The translations under genes and the position numbers were made by a program. Shown one piece after another: positions 15,122-21,252 of a stretch of 33,077 nt of DNA. The DNA comes from a virus. The stretch covers positions 1-33,077 of IMG/VR virus record IMGVR_UViG_3300035438_000527, one strand, 5' to 3'. A model generated the notes under the pieces. The model worked only from the letters and a program-made list of their open reading frames with translations. It did not search any database and was not told the origin of the DNA. Within the stretch, counting starts at the first letter, position 1; each line of letters opens with the position of its first letter.

Positions 15122-15841
15122 TTACAAGTTTAATTGTATCGCAAAACTTGTCCCCCTATGTTTTGCTTGTTTTATCATTCCTGGGTACATTGTAATTAAT
15201 TTTTTTACTGCTGTTTTTTCTTTTGCAATTCTATTACTATCCCTACAACCTCCTCTTAATTGTGTGTGTTCGTGTTGCATAAAAATAATATTTGAACGTA
15301 CAGTTATGCCTCTTTCTGTAAAGTGCCTTAAAGTTAATTCATAATCTTCTTTAACTTCAAAAGTTTCATCAAAATAATAAGAACCATCGTTTATAATTCC
15401 CATACAACTACCTAAGCAAACTCCGTTAAATAAAAAAGGGTTGTAAGAATAATTACTCATTGCGTTTTGAACTGTAAAAAGTCCAAATATTTTAGAATTA
15501 CATTGTTCAGAAACTTCAAATAATTTTTGTAACTCTCCAATGTAAATACTTTCATCTTTAATTCTTTTTACCTTATATTTTTCATCTGTTTTTTCATAAT
15601 ATCCACCTACTAAAAAATCATCATCTAAAAAGAAAATATTGCAATCGTTGTTTTTTAATATCCAATTTCTCGTTGCTGTTATACCCTTTACATCAATAGG
15701 TACTCCAACTATTTTGTTTTTGTAAATAGAATATTGTTTTACTTCGTTTTCAGGAACGTAAATAACTGCGCTTTTAAATATTTCATGCGAAGTAATTAAT
15801 CCAGCCCTTCCTTTACTTGGTATTGCTATCTGAAAATTCAT
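15122..15841 (-). CDS. TET-associated-type glycosyltransferase (TAGT family)
   Basis: A 239-aa enzyme with the layout of the TAGT family, glycosyltransferases linked to phage DNA base modification. It starts FQIAIPSKGRAGLITS (3-18), has VKGITATRNWIL (51-62), and the metal-binding triplet FFLDDDFLVGGYY (D73-D75). A C-terminal part has FMQHEHTQLRGGCRDSNR. It overlaps the ParB-like gene upstream by 29 bases, an association described for this family. The usual acceptor is a hydroxylated base, but no thymidine or cytosine hydroxylase is visible in this genome. Host-supplied modified bases, an unrecognised enzyme, or a protein or sugar acceptor are all possible. Confidence 0.75.
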   Translation of the reverse strand: MNFQIAIPSKGRAGLITSHEIFKSAVIYVPENEVKQYSIYKNKIVGVPIDVKGITATRNWILKNNDCNIFFLDDDFLVGGYYEKTDEKYKVKRIKDESIYIGELQKLFEVSEQCNSKIFGLFTVQNAMSNYSYNPFLFNGVCLGSCMGIINDGSYYFDETFEVKEDYELTLRHFTERGITVRSNIIFMQHEHTQLRGGCRDSNRIAKEKTAVKKLITMYPGMIKQAKHRGTSFAIQLNL

Positions 15842-16445
15842 TTAACACCCTTTCTTTAAATGTTTTTAAATCAAAAACTCTTTCTGTGCTTTTATGGTCT
15901 GCAGTGCCTCCAATTTTAGCACCTCCATTTCTAACTAGACCACATTGAAATATTTGTTGTAATTCAATCCATTCATCACTATCTTCGTCAGCCATAATTA
16001 AAATATATTCTTTTTTTGGTATAACTTGAAGCGATTTAGGTATTTTTATTTCGTCACCCTCTTCAGCTCCGTCAATAGCTTTTAATTCTGGAACATCCAC
16101 CCCCCAATCTTCCAACTGCTCCGAATCCCATTCGTTTAATAAAGCCCAATCCCACTCACCACCACTTACATTATCTTTAATTAAAAACTCCCTTTGTTGT
16201 TCCTCTGTAAGGTTATCAGCAACTATTATCGGTACTTCTTTAAGTCCAGCTTCTTTACACGCTTTAAATCGCATATTCCCACCAAGTATAACCATATCAC
16301 TATTGACAACGATAGGTCTAATATCTAACATCTCAGGAAAATCTTTAATAGACTTTACTAACTTCTCAAACTTATCATCTTTAATTAAACGAGGGTTGTT
16401 TGGGTTAAGTTTTATTTCCGATATTTTAATCTTTTTTGACTGCAT
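15813..16445 (-). CDS. ParB/Srx-domain protein
   Basis: A 210-aa protein. Residues 6-85 form a ParB/Srx-type domain with ISEIKLNPNNPRLI, PIVVNSDMVILGGNMRF and the conserved GGNMRFKACKEAG (55-67), then VPIIVAD and an LTEEQQREFLIKDN helix typical of phage ParB-like proteins. The C-terminal half is poorly conserved and contains EYILIMADEDSDEWIELQQIF. There is no ParA partner and no parS-like site, so a role in partition is unlikely. Phage copies lie near terminase, methyltransferase and base-modifying genes, and CTP binding or a nuclease/kinase activity has been proposed for the fold. It overlaps the TAGT glycosyltransferase gene. Confidence 0.85.
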   Translation of the reverse strand: MQSKKIKISEIKLNPNNPRLIKDDKFEKLVKSIKDFPEMLDIRPIVVNSDMVILGGNMRFKACKEAGLKEVPIIVADNLTEEQQREFLIKDNVSGGEWDWALLNEWDSEQLEDWGVDVPELKAIDGAEEGDEIKIPKSLQVIPKKEYILIMADEDSDEWIELQQIFQCGLVRNGGAKIGGTADHKSTERVFDLKTFKERVLNEFSDSNTK

Positions 16446-16483
16446 AACTAATTGTTTATTATTCCTAAAGCCATTTCAATATT

Positions 16484-16672
16484 CTAGTTGGGTTCATAAT
16501 CTTTAGCGTAATTAGTTAATTCTATTTTAGATCCCCATTGTGTTTTAACTGGTGTTGTACTACTTCTTAAATCTATTTGTTCAGCAATATACCAACGATA
16601 AGCATAATAAACTTTATAGCAAGTAAACCAATGCTTTTTACCATTAACATAAAACATCCAAGTACGTTTCAT
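16484..16672 (-). CDS. Small hypothetical phage protein
   Basis: A 62-aa basic, aromatic-rich protein (MKRTWMFYVNGKKHWFTCYK) with no recognised domain. Its ATG overlaps the TAA stop of the 35-aa membrane protein (TAATG), so it is probably translated by coupling. The single cysteine and many Tyr/Trp residues suggest a small folded domain. Function unknown. Confidence 0.6.
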   Translation of the reverse strand: MKRTWMFYVNGKKHWFTCYKVYYAYRWYIAEQIDLRSSTTPVKTQWGSKIELTNYAKDYEPN

Positions 16673-16779
16673 TACATCAATACACTTGCAGCCAAATACA
16701 ATAAATAGATAGCAACTCCAAATGATATTAATCCTAATACTACACTTGATTGTTTAGGTTGTTCTGGTGTTGTGCTCAT
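16672..16779 (-). CDS. 35-aa single-pass membrane protein
   Basis: A short gene encoding a polar N-terminus (STTPEQPKQSS) and one hydrophobic helix, VVLGLISFGVAIYLLYLAAS. Its start overlaps the upstream TAA (TAATG at 16779) and its own TAA overlaps the next ATG (16672-16674), so it fits the coupled gene chain exactly. Function unknown; the size and layout would suit a small membrane modulator. Confidence 0.6.
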   Translation of the reverse strand: MSTTPEQPKQSSVVLGLISFGVAIYLLYLAASVLM

Positions 16780-17144
16780 TATAACTCGTTTATTTGTTTA
16801 ATAAATTTAGTTTTTGAATTTTCTTTGATGTAAGGAAACATTGACTTCAATTCTCTAAAAGTGAATCTTGAATAATCTTCAATCTCTACTTTCATTACAT
16901 CTGCCTCAACTGATTCAATAGGGTGTATTTTAAAGTAGTTTTGGCAAAGTACTAATGTAGCTGCACACATTCGACCACAACCTTTGCCAGCAGGTCTGCT
17001 AGTCATTTCAAAAAACATTATTTCTAAGATGTGTATTTCATCCTTTGTGAATACATCTCCGACTGTTTCTTTAAGAAGTTTAGGTACAAGCGGTGTAACT
17101 ATATCTAGTGTTTCTTTTGATAGTTTATTTTGTATTTTTGCCAT
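16779..17144 (-). CDS. Hypothetical protein with RPAGKGCGRMCA motif
   Basis: A 121-aa, mostly helical protein. The centre has SRPAGKGCGRMCAATLVLCQNY (about 49-70) with three cysteines, a motif I have the impression of seeing in small Bacteroidetes phage proteins next to ECF-like sigma factors. No catalytic signature is recognised. It overlaps the CxxC membrane protein gene by 20 bases. A regulatory or adaptor role alongside the sigma-like factor would be speculation. Confidence 0.65.
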   Translation of the reverse strand: MAKIQNKLSKETLDIVTPLVPKLLKETVGDVFTKDEIHILEIMFFEMTSRPAGKGCGRMCAATLVLCQNYFKIHPIESVEADVMKVEIEDYSRFTFRELKSMFPYIKENSKTKFIKQINEL

Positions 17145-17382
17145 AGTAAATTGATATTATAAAGTTAGTAATAAATAACATAGGGTTAAACGTAATTAGT
17201 GATATAATCGTTCCAATCCAAAATGAAGTACAGAATCCACAATCAATAGGTTTGATGTTAATATGTAACGGTTTCTTTAACCATTTCTTGATGTACAAGC
17301 CATATTGTAGTACTTCATATAGTAGTATCGTTATCGCTATTGATATTACTTGCAATTCTAATATATTCCAATCCAATTTCAT
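17125..17382 (-). CDS. Membrane protein with DCGFCTSFW motif
   Basis: An 85-aa protein with three hydrophobic stretches, about 10-28, 47-63 and 65-79. Between the first two lies PIDCGFCTSFWIG (46-58), a CxxC plus aromatic signature similar to DUF1360-like phage and bacterial membrane proteins. Function unknown; the cysteines could bind metal or form a disulfide. It overlaps the sigma-like gene by 68 bases, more than other pairs here, so the true start could be a non-ATG codon further in. It is followed by a 20-base overlap with the 121-aa gene. Confidence 0.6.
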   Translation of the reverse strand: MKLDWNILELQVISIAITILLYEVLQYGLYIKKWLKKPLHINIKPIDCGFCTSFWIGTIISLITFNPMLFITNFIISIYYGKNTK

Positions 17383-17779
17383 TTTTTGATGTTTCGATTA
17401 TTTTATGTAAAATTATTCTACTTATATTTGTTTGCCTAGAAATTTCAGTAATGTTAGGACAAATTAAGTACAATTCAATTACATCGGCAAATATAGTACT
17501 ATTATTTTTAATTAAGAAATTATCTAGGGCTTTTTTATAAATTGATGGGTTATAGCTTTCAGTATCTTGAATATCGATTAGGTCAATCGTAGTGGTGTGA
17601 GGTGTCTTTTTACGTTTGCTATCTAAAAATATATTCTTTGCGGTTGTGTAAAAGATTTTGTAATAGTCATCATTGATAGGGTATCGGTTGTTTAATCTAA
17701 TGAATGTATCTTGCATTAAGTCCTGAGCATTAAAACGGTCAATACCTTTGCAAATAGATAGTAGTTTCTTTACATCCAT
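17315..17779 (-). CDS. Phage ECF-like RNA polymerase sigma factor
   Basis: A 154-aa sigma-70-family protein. Region 2 is visible: AQDLMQDTFIRLNNRYP (18-34), the core-binding helix, and YYKIFYTTAKNIFLDSKRKK (39-58), the -10 recognition helix. Region 4 is a weaker helix-turn-helix, VIELYLICPNITEISRQTNIS (about 100-120). The length is that of ECF factors. It would redirect host RNA polymerase to phage promoters. It lies just upstream of the ParB/TAGT/terminase and structural genes, so it is a good candidate for the late switch. A TAnnTTTG box ends only four bases before its ATG. Confidence 0.75.
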   Translation of the reverse strand: MDVKKLLSICKGIDRFNAQDLMQDTFIRLNNRYPINDDYYKIFYTTAKNIFLDSKRKKTPHTTTIDLIDIQDTESYNPSIYKKALDNFLIKNNSTIFADVIELYLICPNITEISRQTNISRIILHKIIETSKNEIGLEYIRIASNINSDNDTTI

Positions 17780-17783
17780 TTCA

Positions 17784-17791
17784 CAAAGGTA
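17784..17791 (-). promoter_or_regulatory. Candidate -7 promoter box before sigma-like gene
   Basis: The minus strand reads TACCTTTG, an exact match to the Bacteroidetes -7 consensus TAnnTTTG. No TTTG is found at the usual -33 distance; the sequence there is AT-rich. The box ends four bases before the ATG, so a transcript started here would be leaderless or nearly so. The exact match is seen; promoter activity is inferred. Confidence 0.45.
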
Positions 17792-17800
17792 TTAAAAAAA

Positions 17801-18031
17801 TTAATTAGTTATTGTATCGGAGTTAAAAAGTTGTTCCGTTGATTCAATACTATTATACATCATTGATAAAGCGTGACTCATTTCTTTAACCTTATTTTCT
17901 AAGTCATCAAGTCTATTTTTAATCTTACCCTTATTCATCTTATTTTCGTGTAAAGATATAAGGTAAGATAGTTCTTTGTGTAACCTACCATCGGTTGAAT
18001 TTAGGTGGTAGTATGTTGCTTTTAGTTTCAT
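17801..18031 (-). CDS. Small coiled-coil hypothetical protein
   Basis: A 76-aa helical protein. Residues 29-60 (ENKMNKGKIKNRLDDLENK and onward) show heptad-like spacing of leucines and methionines, suggesting a short coiled coil. Its ATG overlaps the stop of the 26-aa gene upstream by ATGA. No function is recognised. The region between its stop and the sigma-like gene holds the candidate -7 box. Confidence 0.55.
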   Translation of the reverse strand: MKLKATYYHLNSTDGRLHKELSYLISLHENKMNKGKIKNRLDDLENKVKEMSHALSMMYNSIESTEQLFNSDTITN

Positions 18032-18108
18032 AGTAGATTAGTTTTAATTATATCCCCACTAAACAACTCTTTGAATCGGTGGATGTATGTTTGTATTAGG
18101 GTTTTCAT
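18028..18108 (-). CDS. 26-aa micro-gene coupled at both ends
   Basis: The frame encodes MKTLIQTYIHRFKELFSGDI plus six residues. Its ATG overlaps the TGA of the 102-aa gene (ATGA, 18105-18108) and its own TGA overlaps the ATG of the next gene (18028-18031). Exact overlaps at both ends are hard to explain by chance and support translation. It may act mainly as a translational relay, or as a short amphipathic peptide. Confidence 0.45.
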   Translation of the reverse strand: MKTLIQTYIHRFKELFSGDIIKTNLL

Positions 18109-18413
18109 CTTTGTTTTTTAGTTTCGATCCTTTCAATCGGTTGTATTAATGACCACGCCTTGCTATCAAACTTGCTAATCAACAAATGCCTAATCATTAT
18201 ATTTTCCTCAACTGTAATGTTTAAGTCATCGCCATTTATCCAAACCATTGCAGATTCTATTCGGGGGTTAAGTGAGTAGTCGTAACGAAAGCTAATCATT
18301 TGTTTATTTATATGAATTACACAACAATCGTACACACCTTGCTTAACAAGGACTTTCTCCAGCTGACCATTTTCGATAATGGTTTCAGCTATTTTTATAG
18401 GGTTTAGTATCAT
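18105..18413 (-). CDS. Hypothetical protein
   Basis: A 102-aa protein of mixed strands and helices (ILNPIKIAETIIENGQLEKV, then YDCCVIHINKQMISFRYDY). No domain is recognised. It overlaps the upstream 93-aa gene and the downstream 26-aa gene by ATGA, so it belongs to a coupled chain led by the promoter near 18.71 kb. Two adjacent cysteines (CC near residue 30) are the only notable feature. Confidence 0.65.
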   Translation of the reverse strand: MILNPIKIAETIIENGQLEKVLVKQGVYDCCVIHINKQMISFRYDYSLNPRIESAMVWINGDDLNITVEENIMIRHLLISKFDSKAWSLIQPIERIETKKQR

Positions 18414-18691
18414 AGTGAGTTCAATGTGTTACGGTAGTTAGTCATTTCTTCTTGTTGTGATTCTTCACGTTTCGCTTGACGTTCATAAATCTTCTCGAAT
18501 GTTTTCTCAAAGGCTTTTAGTTGGTCTGTATCCATACCCTCCAAACAAGCCTCAAGATATTCAATTTGTGAGCAGTTAACTACTTGACAAAGGTAATCAA
18601 TGTCAATAGTGTTATTTTCTCTACGTGTCGCTAATTCATTAGTCAAATCCTCGTTTGAGATTAATGCTAATATTTGTTGTTTTAATTCCAT
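18410..18691 (-). CDS. Hypothetical helical protein
   Basis: A 93-aa protein, almost wholly helical and charged, with a long C-terminal helix FEKTFEKIYERQAKREESQQ. No domain is recognised. It is the first gene after a candidate promoter (18709-18716) and a perfect 11-bp inverted repeat, so it may be the leader of a small operon running to 17801. Fully coupled to the next gene by ATGA. Confidence 0.65.
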   Translation of the reverse strand: MELKQQILALISNEDLTNELATRRENNTIDIDYLCQVVNCSQIEYLEACLEGMDTDQLKAFEKTFEKIYERQAKREESQQEEMTNYRNTLNSL

Positions 18692-18708
18692 ATCGTTTAT
18701 TTTTTTAT

Positions 18709-18716
18709 CAAAAGTA
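18709..18716 (-). promoter_or_regulatory. Candidate -7 promoter box for 18691-17801 operon
   Basis: The minus strand reads TACTTTTG, matching TAnnTTTG, 17 bases upstream of the ATG. No TTTG lies at the -33 distance; that space is taken up by the inverted repeat at 18728-18761. Activity is inferred. Confidence 0.45.
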
Positions 18717-18727
18717 GGTTTTAAATA

Positions 18728-18761
18728 AATACCGCTTACATAGTTTTACATAAGCGGTATT
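18728..18761. promoter_or_regulatory. Perfect 11-bp inverted repeat (operator or terminator)
   Basis: AATACCGCTTA (18728-18738) and TAAGCGGTATT (18751-18761) are exact reverse complements separated by 12 bases. It lies six bases past the stop of the 81-aa gene. On the minus strand it is followed by TATTTAAAA, too poor in T for a strong terminator. It covers the -33 zone of the downstream promoter, so an operator or a weak terminator are both possible. Confidence 0.55.
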
Positions 18762-18767
18762 ATAACT

Positions 18768-19013
18768 TTATGAGTGGTTTACCTTATGTTCATACTCTAA
18801 AAGTCTTTCACGTGCTTTTTTAACGTCTTTTATCAATCCTTTGTGTAATTCATCATTCACAAAATTATCATTCTTTTGGCGCACCTCATTTAACACTATC
18901 GATTCTTTTAAATGCGCTGGTATCGAATGGTAAGTATCGGGGTGCATCATACAACTATAATATTCTTCGCCATCTCTAAGATGAATAAAGAAATCTTTAG
19001 TACTCATTCCCAT
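18768..19013 (-). CDS. Hypothetical protein downstream of ERF
   Basis: An 81-aa charged protein (MGMSTKDFFIHLRDGEEYYS, then a C-terminal helix LIKDVKKARERLLEYEHKV). Its first ATG overlaps the TAA stop of the ERF gene (TAATG), which favours that start over the ATG two codons later. No domain recognised. Position suggests a link to DNA recombination, but nothing in the sequence proves it. Confidence 0.65.
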   Translation of the reverse strand: MGMSTKDFFIHLRDGEEYYSCMMHPDTYHSIPAHLKESIVLNEVRQKNDNFVNDELHKGLIKDVKKARERLLEYEHKVNHS

Positions 19014-19516
19014 TACTTAATCGAGTTTAAATATTTATCTTCTTGTTCTGGAGTGAATGAATAAGACTTTTTAAGCAAGTCTAATGACGTTTTAAGTGGA
19101 ATGTGAATGTCAGCTACCGTTTTAGTGAATGGAAGCATTGTAGGTGCTTTTGTTGGTTGTGATGCCAAATGACCATCATCGTCAACTGCTTGTAAACTTA
19201 AAAGGCTTTGTAAAGTGTAACGTCTAAAATAGGTTATTGCCGAACCTAACTTTTGGGGGTCTGTTATTTGTGGCAGGTCTATATCACTTTGGATTGATTC
19301 GCCACTTTCAACATCAAAAATCATTGTAATAACTTTGCCACCTTGCAAGGGTTGTAAAAGTAACATATTCTTTTCAAGTAGTATCGGTTCAACTGCATCA
19401 ATTAGTGAGTTCAAGTCTGCATACGTGTTTTTAAAATGTGGGTTCTTTGAGTTCTTTGCTACTTTGCCAATCTCTTGTTTAGCTTGATGTAACTTTGTGT
19501 AAATTGTTGTTTTCAT
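19013..19516 (-). CDS. erf: ERF-family single-strand annealing protein
   Basis: A 167-aa recombinase of the ERF family, which anneals complementary single strands during phage recombination and genome circularisation. The signature DPQKLGSAITYFRRYTLQSL (86-105) and LQAVDDDGH is clear; the N-terminal TKLHQAKQEIGKVAKNSKNP and YADLNSLIDAVEPIL also fit. I chose the ATG at 19514-19516 because it begins at the conserved part and overlaps the previous TAA; an ATG nine codons upstream is possible. The C-terminal half beyond residue 120 is short and variable, as usual. Confidence 0.88.
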   Translation of the reverse strand: MKTTIYTKLHQAKQEIGKVAKNSKNPHFKNTYADLNSLIDAVEPILLEKNMLLLQPLQGGKVITMIFDVESGESIQSDIDLPQITDPQKLGSAITYFRRYTLQSLLSLQAVDDDGHLASQPTKAPTMLPFTKTVADIHIPLKTSLDLLKKSYSFTPEQEDKYLNSIK

Positions 19517-19698
19517 TATAATGTTATATTTACTATTTTGCAATTAATAAATCTTTCAGGGTCATTAGCTATTACGCTTTCTAAATAACTTTTTTCTTCT
19601 AATTGTACTTCCCAATTTGCACCGTAAAATCTATTTTCGTTAGTATCAAATGATTCATCAGTTTTGGTGTTCCAAATGTAAAATGTTGCGTTGTTCAT
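19516..19698 (-). CDS. Small hypothetical protein upstream of ERF
   Basis: A 60-aa acidic protein (MNNATFYIWNTKTDESFDTN) with no recognised domain. Its stop overlaps the preferred ERF start, so the two are coupled. It follows a 54-base gap after the 57-aa gene. Function unknown. Confidence 0.6.
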   Translation of the reverse strand: MNNATFYIWNTKTDESFDTNENRFYGANWEVQLEEKSYLESVIANDPERFINCKIVNITL

Positions 19699-19752
19699 TG
19701 TTTTTATGTTTTTAATTATACCTAAAATTACTATTAATACTAATATACAGTA

Positions 19753-19926
19753 TTACATATTACACAAGCGGTAAATATCAAATATAAAAGGCTTGACCTT
19801 TAAATACTCCGATATTCGTTTACTTCCATCATTACCAACTACCAAAACAAATTTAGTATCGTTGTGTATTGGAAAGCCATTTAAGGATCTGACTGTGTAT
19901 AAGATATTGTTATGCGTGAACTTCAT
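19753..19926 (-). CDS. 57-aa hypothetical protein
   Basis: A short gene reading MKFTHNNILYTVRSLNGFPI and ending in VKPFIFDIYRLCNM. Its ATG overlaps the TAA stop of the nuclease gene (TAATG at 19926), consistent with the coupled pattern of this operon. Beta-rich by composition. No function recognised. Confidence 0.55.
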   Translation of the reverse strand: MKFTHNNILYTVRSLNGFPIHNDTKFVLVVGNDGSKRISEYLKVKPFIFDIYRLCNM

Positions 19927-20411
19927 TAGTTGTTCGTTATAAATTCATTATACCAATCCATAAAGCCATCGAATGTTTTTACAATAACATACACCGCCCC
20001 TACATTATTCATATCTTGTTCATACTTCTTTTGGTCTGAACTTTGTCTATCTTTTCCAAATTTAATCTCAATAGATACTGGTATTGCAAACTTATGATTA
20101 GGTAGCTTTATTTTAGCTGATATGTCGCTTGTTCCATTCGTTCCCGTTCCTTTAATATATTTACCATTCGTTTGATATTTTGCGTGTCCTTCATCTATCT
20201 TAACTCCAGCTATAAATCTGCCCGTATTCGATACTCTCTCTGCAAAATGCCCTGAGTAGTTTAGAAAGTCAACTACGCATCTAGTAAGTGCGTTAGTAGA
20301 ATTATCCGAGTGCTTATAATCGTGGTGATAGTGTTCAGGGAATGATGGGTATTTCAATCTCTGAGTAGCTTTAAATAACTCGTTTAATATTGCTTTGTTT
20401 TCTTTGGTCAT
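19926..20411 (-). CDS. PD-(D/E)XK nuclease (VRR-NUC-like)
   Basis: A 161-aa protein with a restriction-endonuclease-like core. TNGTSDISAKI (91-101) supplies the Asp (D96), PVSIEIKFGKDRQSSDQKKY (111-130) supplies E115 and K117 with the following QxxxxY-type helix, and VGAVYVIVKTFDGF (137-150) completes the fold, all as in VRR-NUC/Holliday-junction-resolvase-like phage nucleases. The N-terminal helix ALTRCVVDFLNYSGHFAERV fits. It is coupled by TAATG to the methyltransferase gene, so either a recombination nuclease or part of a restriction-modification-like pair is possible. Confidence 0.75.
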   Translation of the reverse strand: MTKENKAILNELFKATQRLKYPSFPEHYHHDYKHSDNSTNALTRCVVDFLNYSGHFAERVSNTGRFIAGVKIDEGHAKYQTNGKYIKGTGTNGTSDISAKIKLPNHKFAIPVSIEIKFGKDRQSSDQKKYEQDMNNVGAVYVIVKTFDGFMDWYNEFITNN

Positions 20412-21067
20412 TAGAATAATGTTAGTTGTGATTTAAAGTCATTAAAACGCTTTTCTTGTTTCTCATAATATTCTTTGTCTATTTCAAATCCTACAAAGTT
20501 AAACCCGCCTTTATACGCTGCAATTCTACTGCTTCCACTTCCTAAATGAGTATCTAAAATCAAATCATTTTGCTTTGCGTATTTATCCAAAATCCATTGA
20601 TACAATGCTACAGGCTTTTGAGTTGGATGTATTCTTTGTTCTTTGTCTTTCATATTTTGCTGAAGCATTCCTGACCATTTCCATTTGAATATTCTTACTG
20701 CTGTTTCAAATGATGTCCAAGCTAATTCACAATCAGCAAAATCAGTTTCGCCATTCTCTTTGTTCCAAACTATCCAGCAAGTTGCATTGTATGGTATTTT
20801 TTCAATAAAGTGATTTGCACCCCAAATGATTTGATTTTTAGATACTCTTATAAGTTCATTAAAATAATCAATATTGGGGGCTTGTTTATCCCAATCTTTT
20901 TTTGTGTATTCAATCTTTTTTGCAACACCTCCTCCTTTGCCTTGCGATTGATTATTTATATCAATCCCATAAGGCGGGTCAACTATTGCAAGGTCAAAAT
21001 GGTTATCCGCATAGCGTTTCATTCCTTGTATGCAGTCTTCTAAATATACTATCGATTCTTTTTTCAT
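20411..21067 (-). CDS. DNA methyltransferase (N6-adenine/N4-cytosine type)
   Basis: A 218-aa enzyme. Motif IV is IVDPPYGI (D30-Y33) near the N-terminus and motif I is DTHLGSGSSRIAAY (about 173-186) near the C-terminus, the beta-class order. HPTQKPVALYQWIL precedes motif I as expected. It transfers a methyl group from S-adenosylmethionine to adenine or cytosine amino groups in DNA. It is coupled at both ends: TAATG with the 61-aa gene and TAATG with the nuclease gene. No specificity subunit is seen. Likely role: protection of phage DNA from host restriction. Confidence 0.9.
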   Translation of the reverse strand: MKKESIVYLEDCIQGMKRYADNHFDLAIVDPPYGIDINNQSQGKGGGVAKKIEYTKKDWDKQAPNIDYFNELIRVSKNQIIWGANHFIEKIPYNATCWIVWNKENGETDFADCELAWTSFETAVRIFKWKWSGMLQQNMKDKEQRIHPTQKPVALYQWILDKYAKQNDLILDTHLGSGSSRIAAYKGGFNFVGFEIDKEYYEKQEKRFNDFKSQLTLF

Positions 21068-21252
21068 TAGTTTTGGAATTTATCTTTATTACAAAATACT
21101 TGAACTTGCAAAGGTGTGTCGAATATCGCTATGCTAATATGCTTATTGTAGCGTTTACTAACGATGTACTTTCCTGAGTGTATCGTTACGAAATGCCCTG
21201 AACAAACGTAAGTTTCAGTTATGGCAAAGGGTTGTCTAATTAGTGGGTTCAT
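21067..21252 (-). CDS. Small hypothetical protein
   Basis: A 61-aa protein (MNPLIRQPFAITETYVCSGH) of beta-rich composition with two cysteines. It overlaps the primase stop by ATGA and the methyltransferase start by TAATG. No domain recognised. Confidence 0.55.
   Translation of the reverse strand: MNPLIRQPFAITETYVCSGHFVTIHSGKYIVSKRYNKHISIAIFDTPLQVQVFCNKDKFQN

Noticed and set aside
15813-16445. Plasmid-type ParAB partition system
   Set aside because: There is a ParB-like domain, but no ParA ATPase and no parS-like repeats nearby; the context is terminase and glycosyltransferase.
19779-19786. TATATTTG promoter box for the ERF operon
   Set aside because: It matches TAnnTTTG but lies inside the 57-aa gene, has no -33 TTTG, and is about 80 bases from the next start; AT-rich sequence gives such matches by chance.
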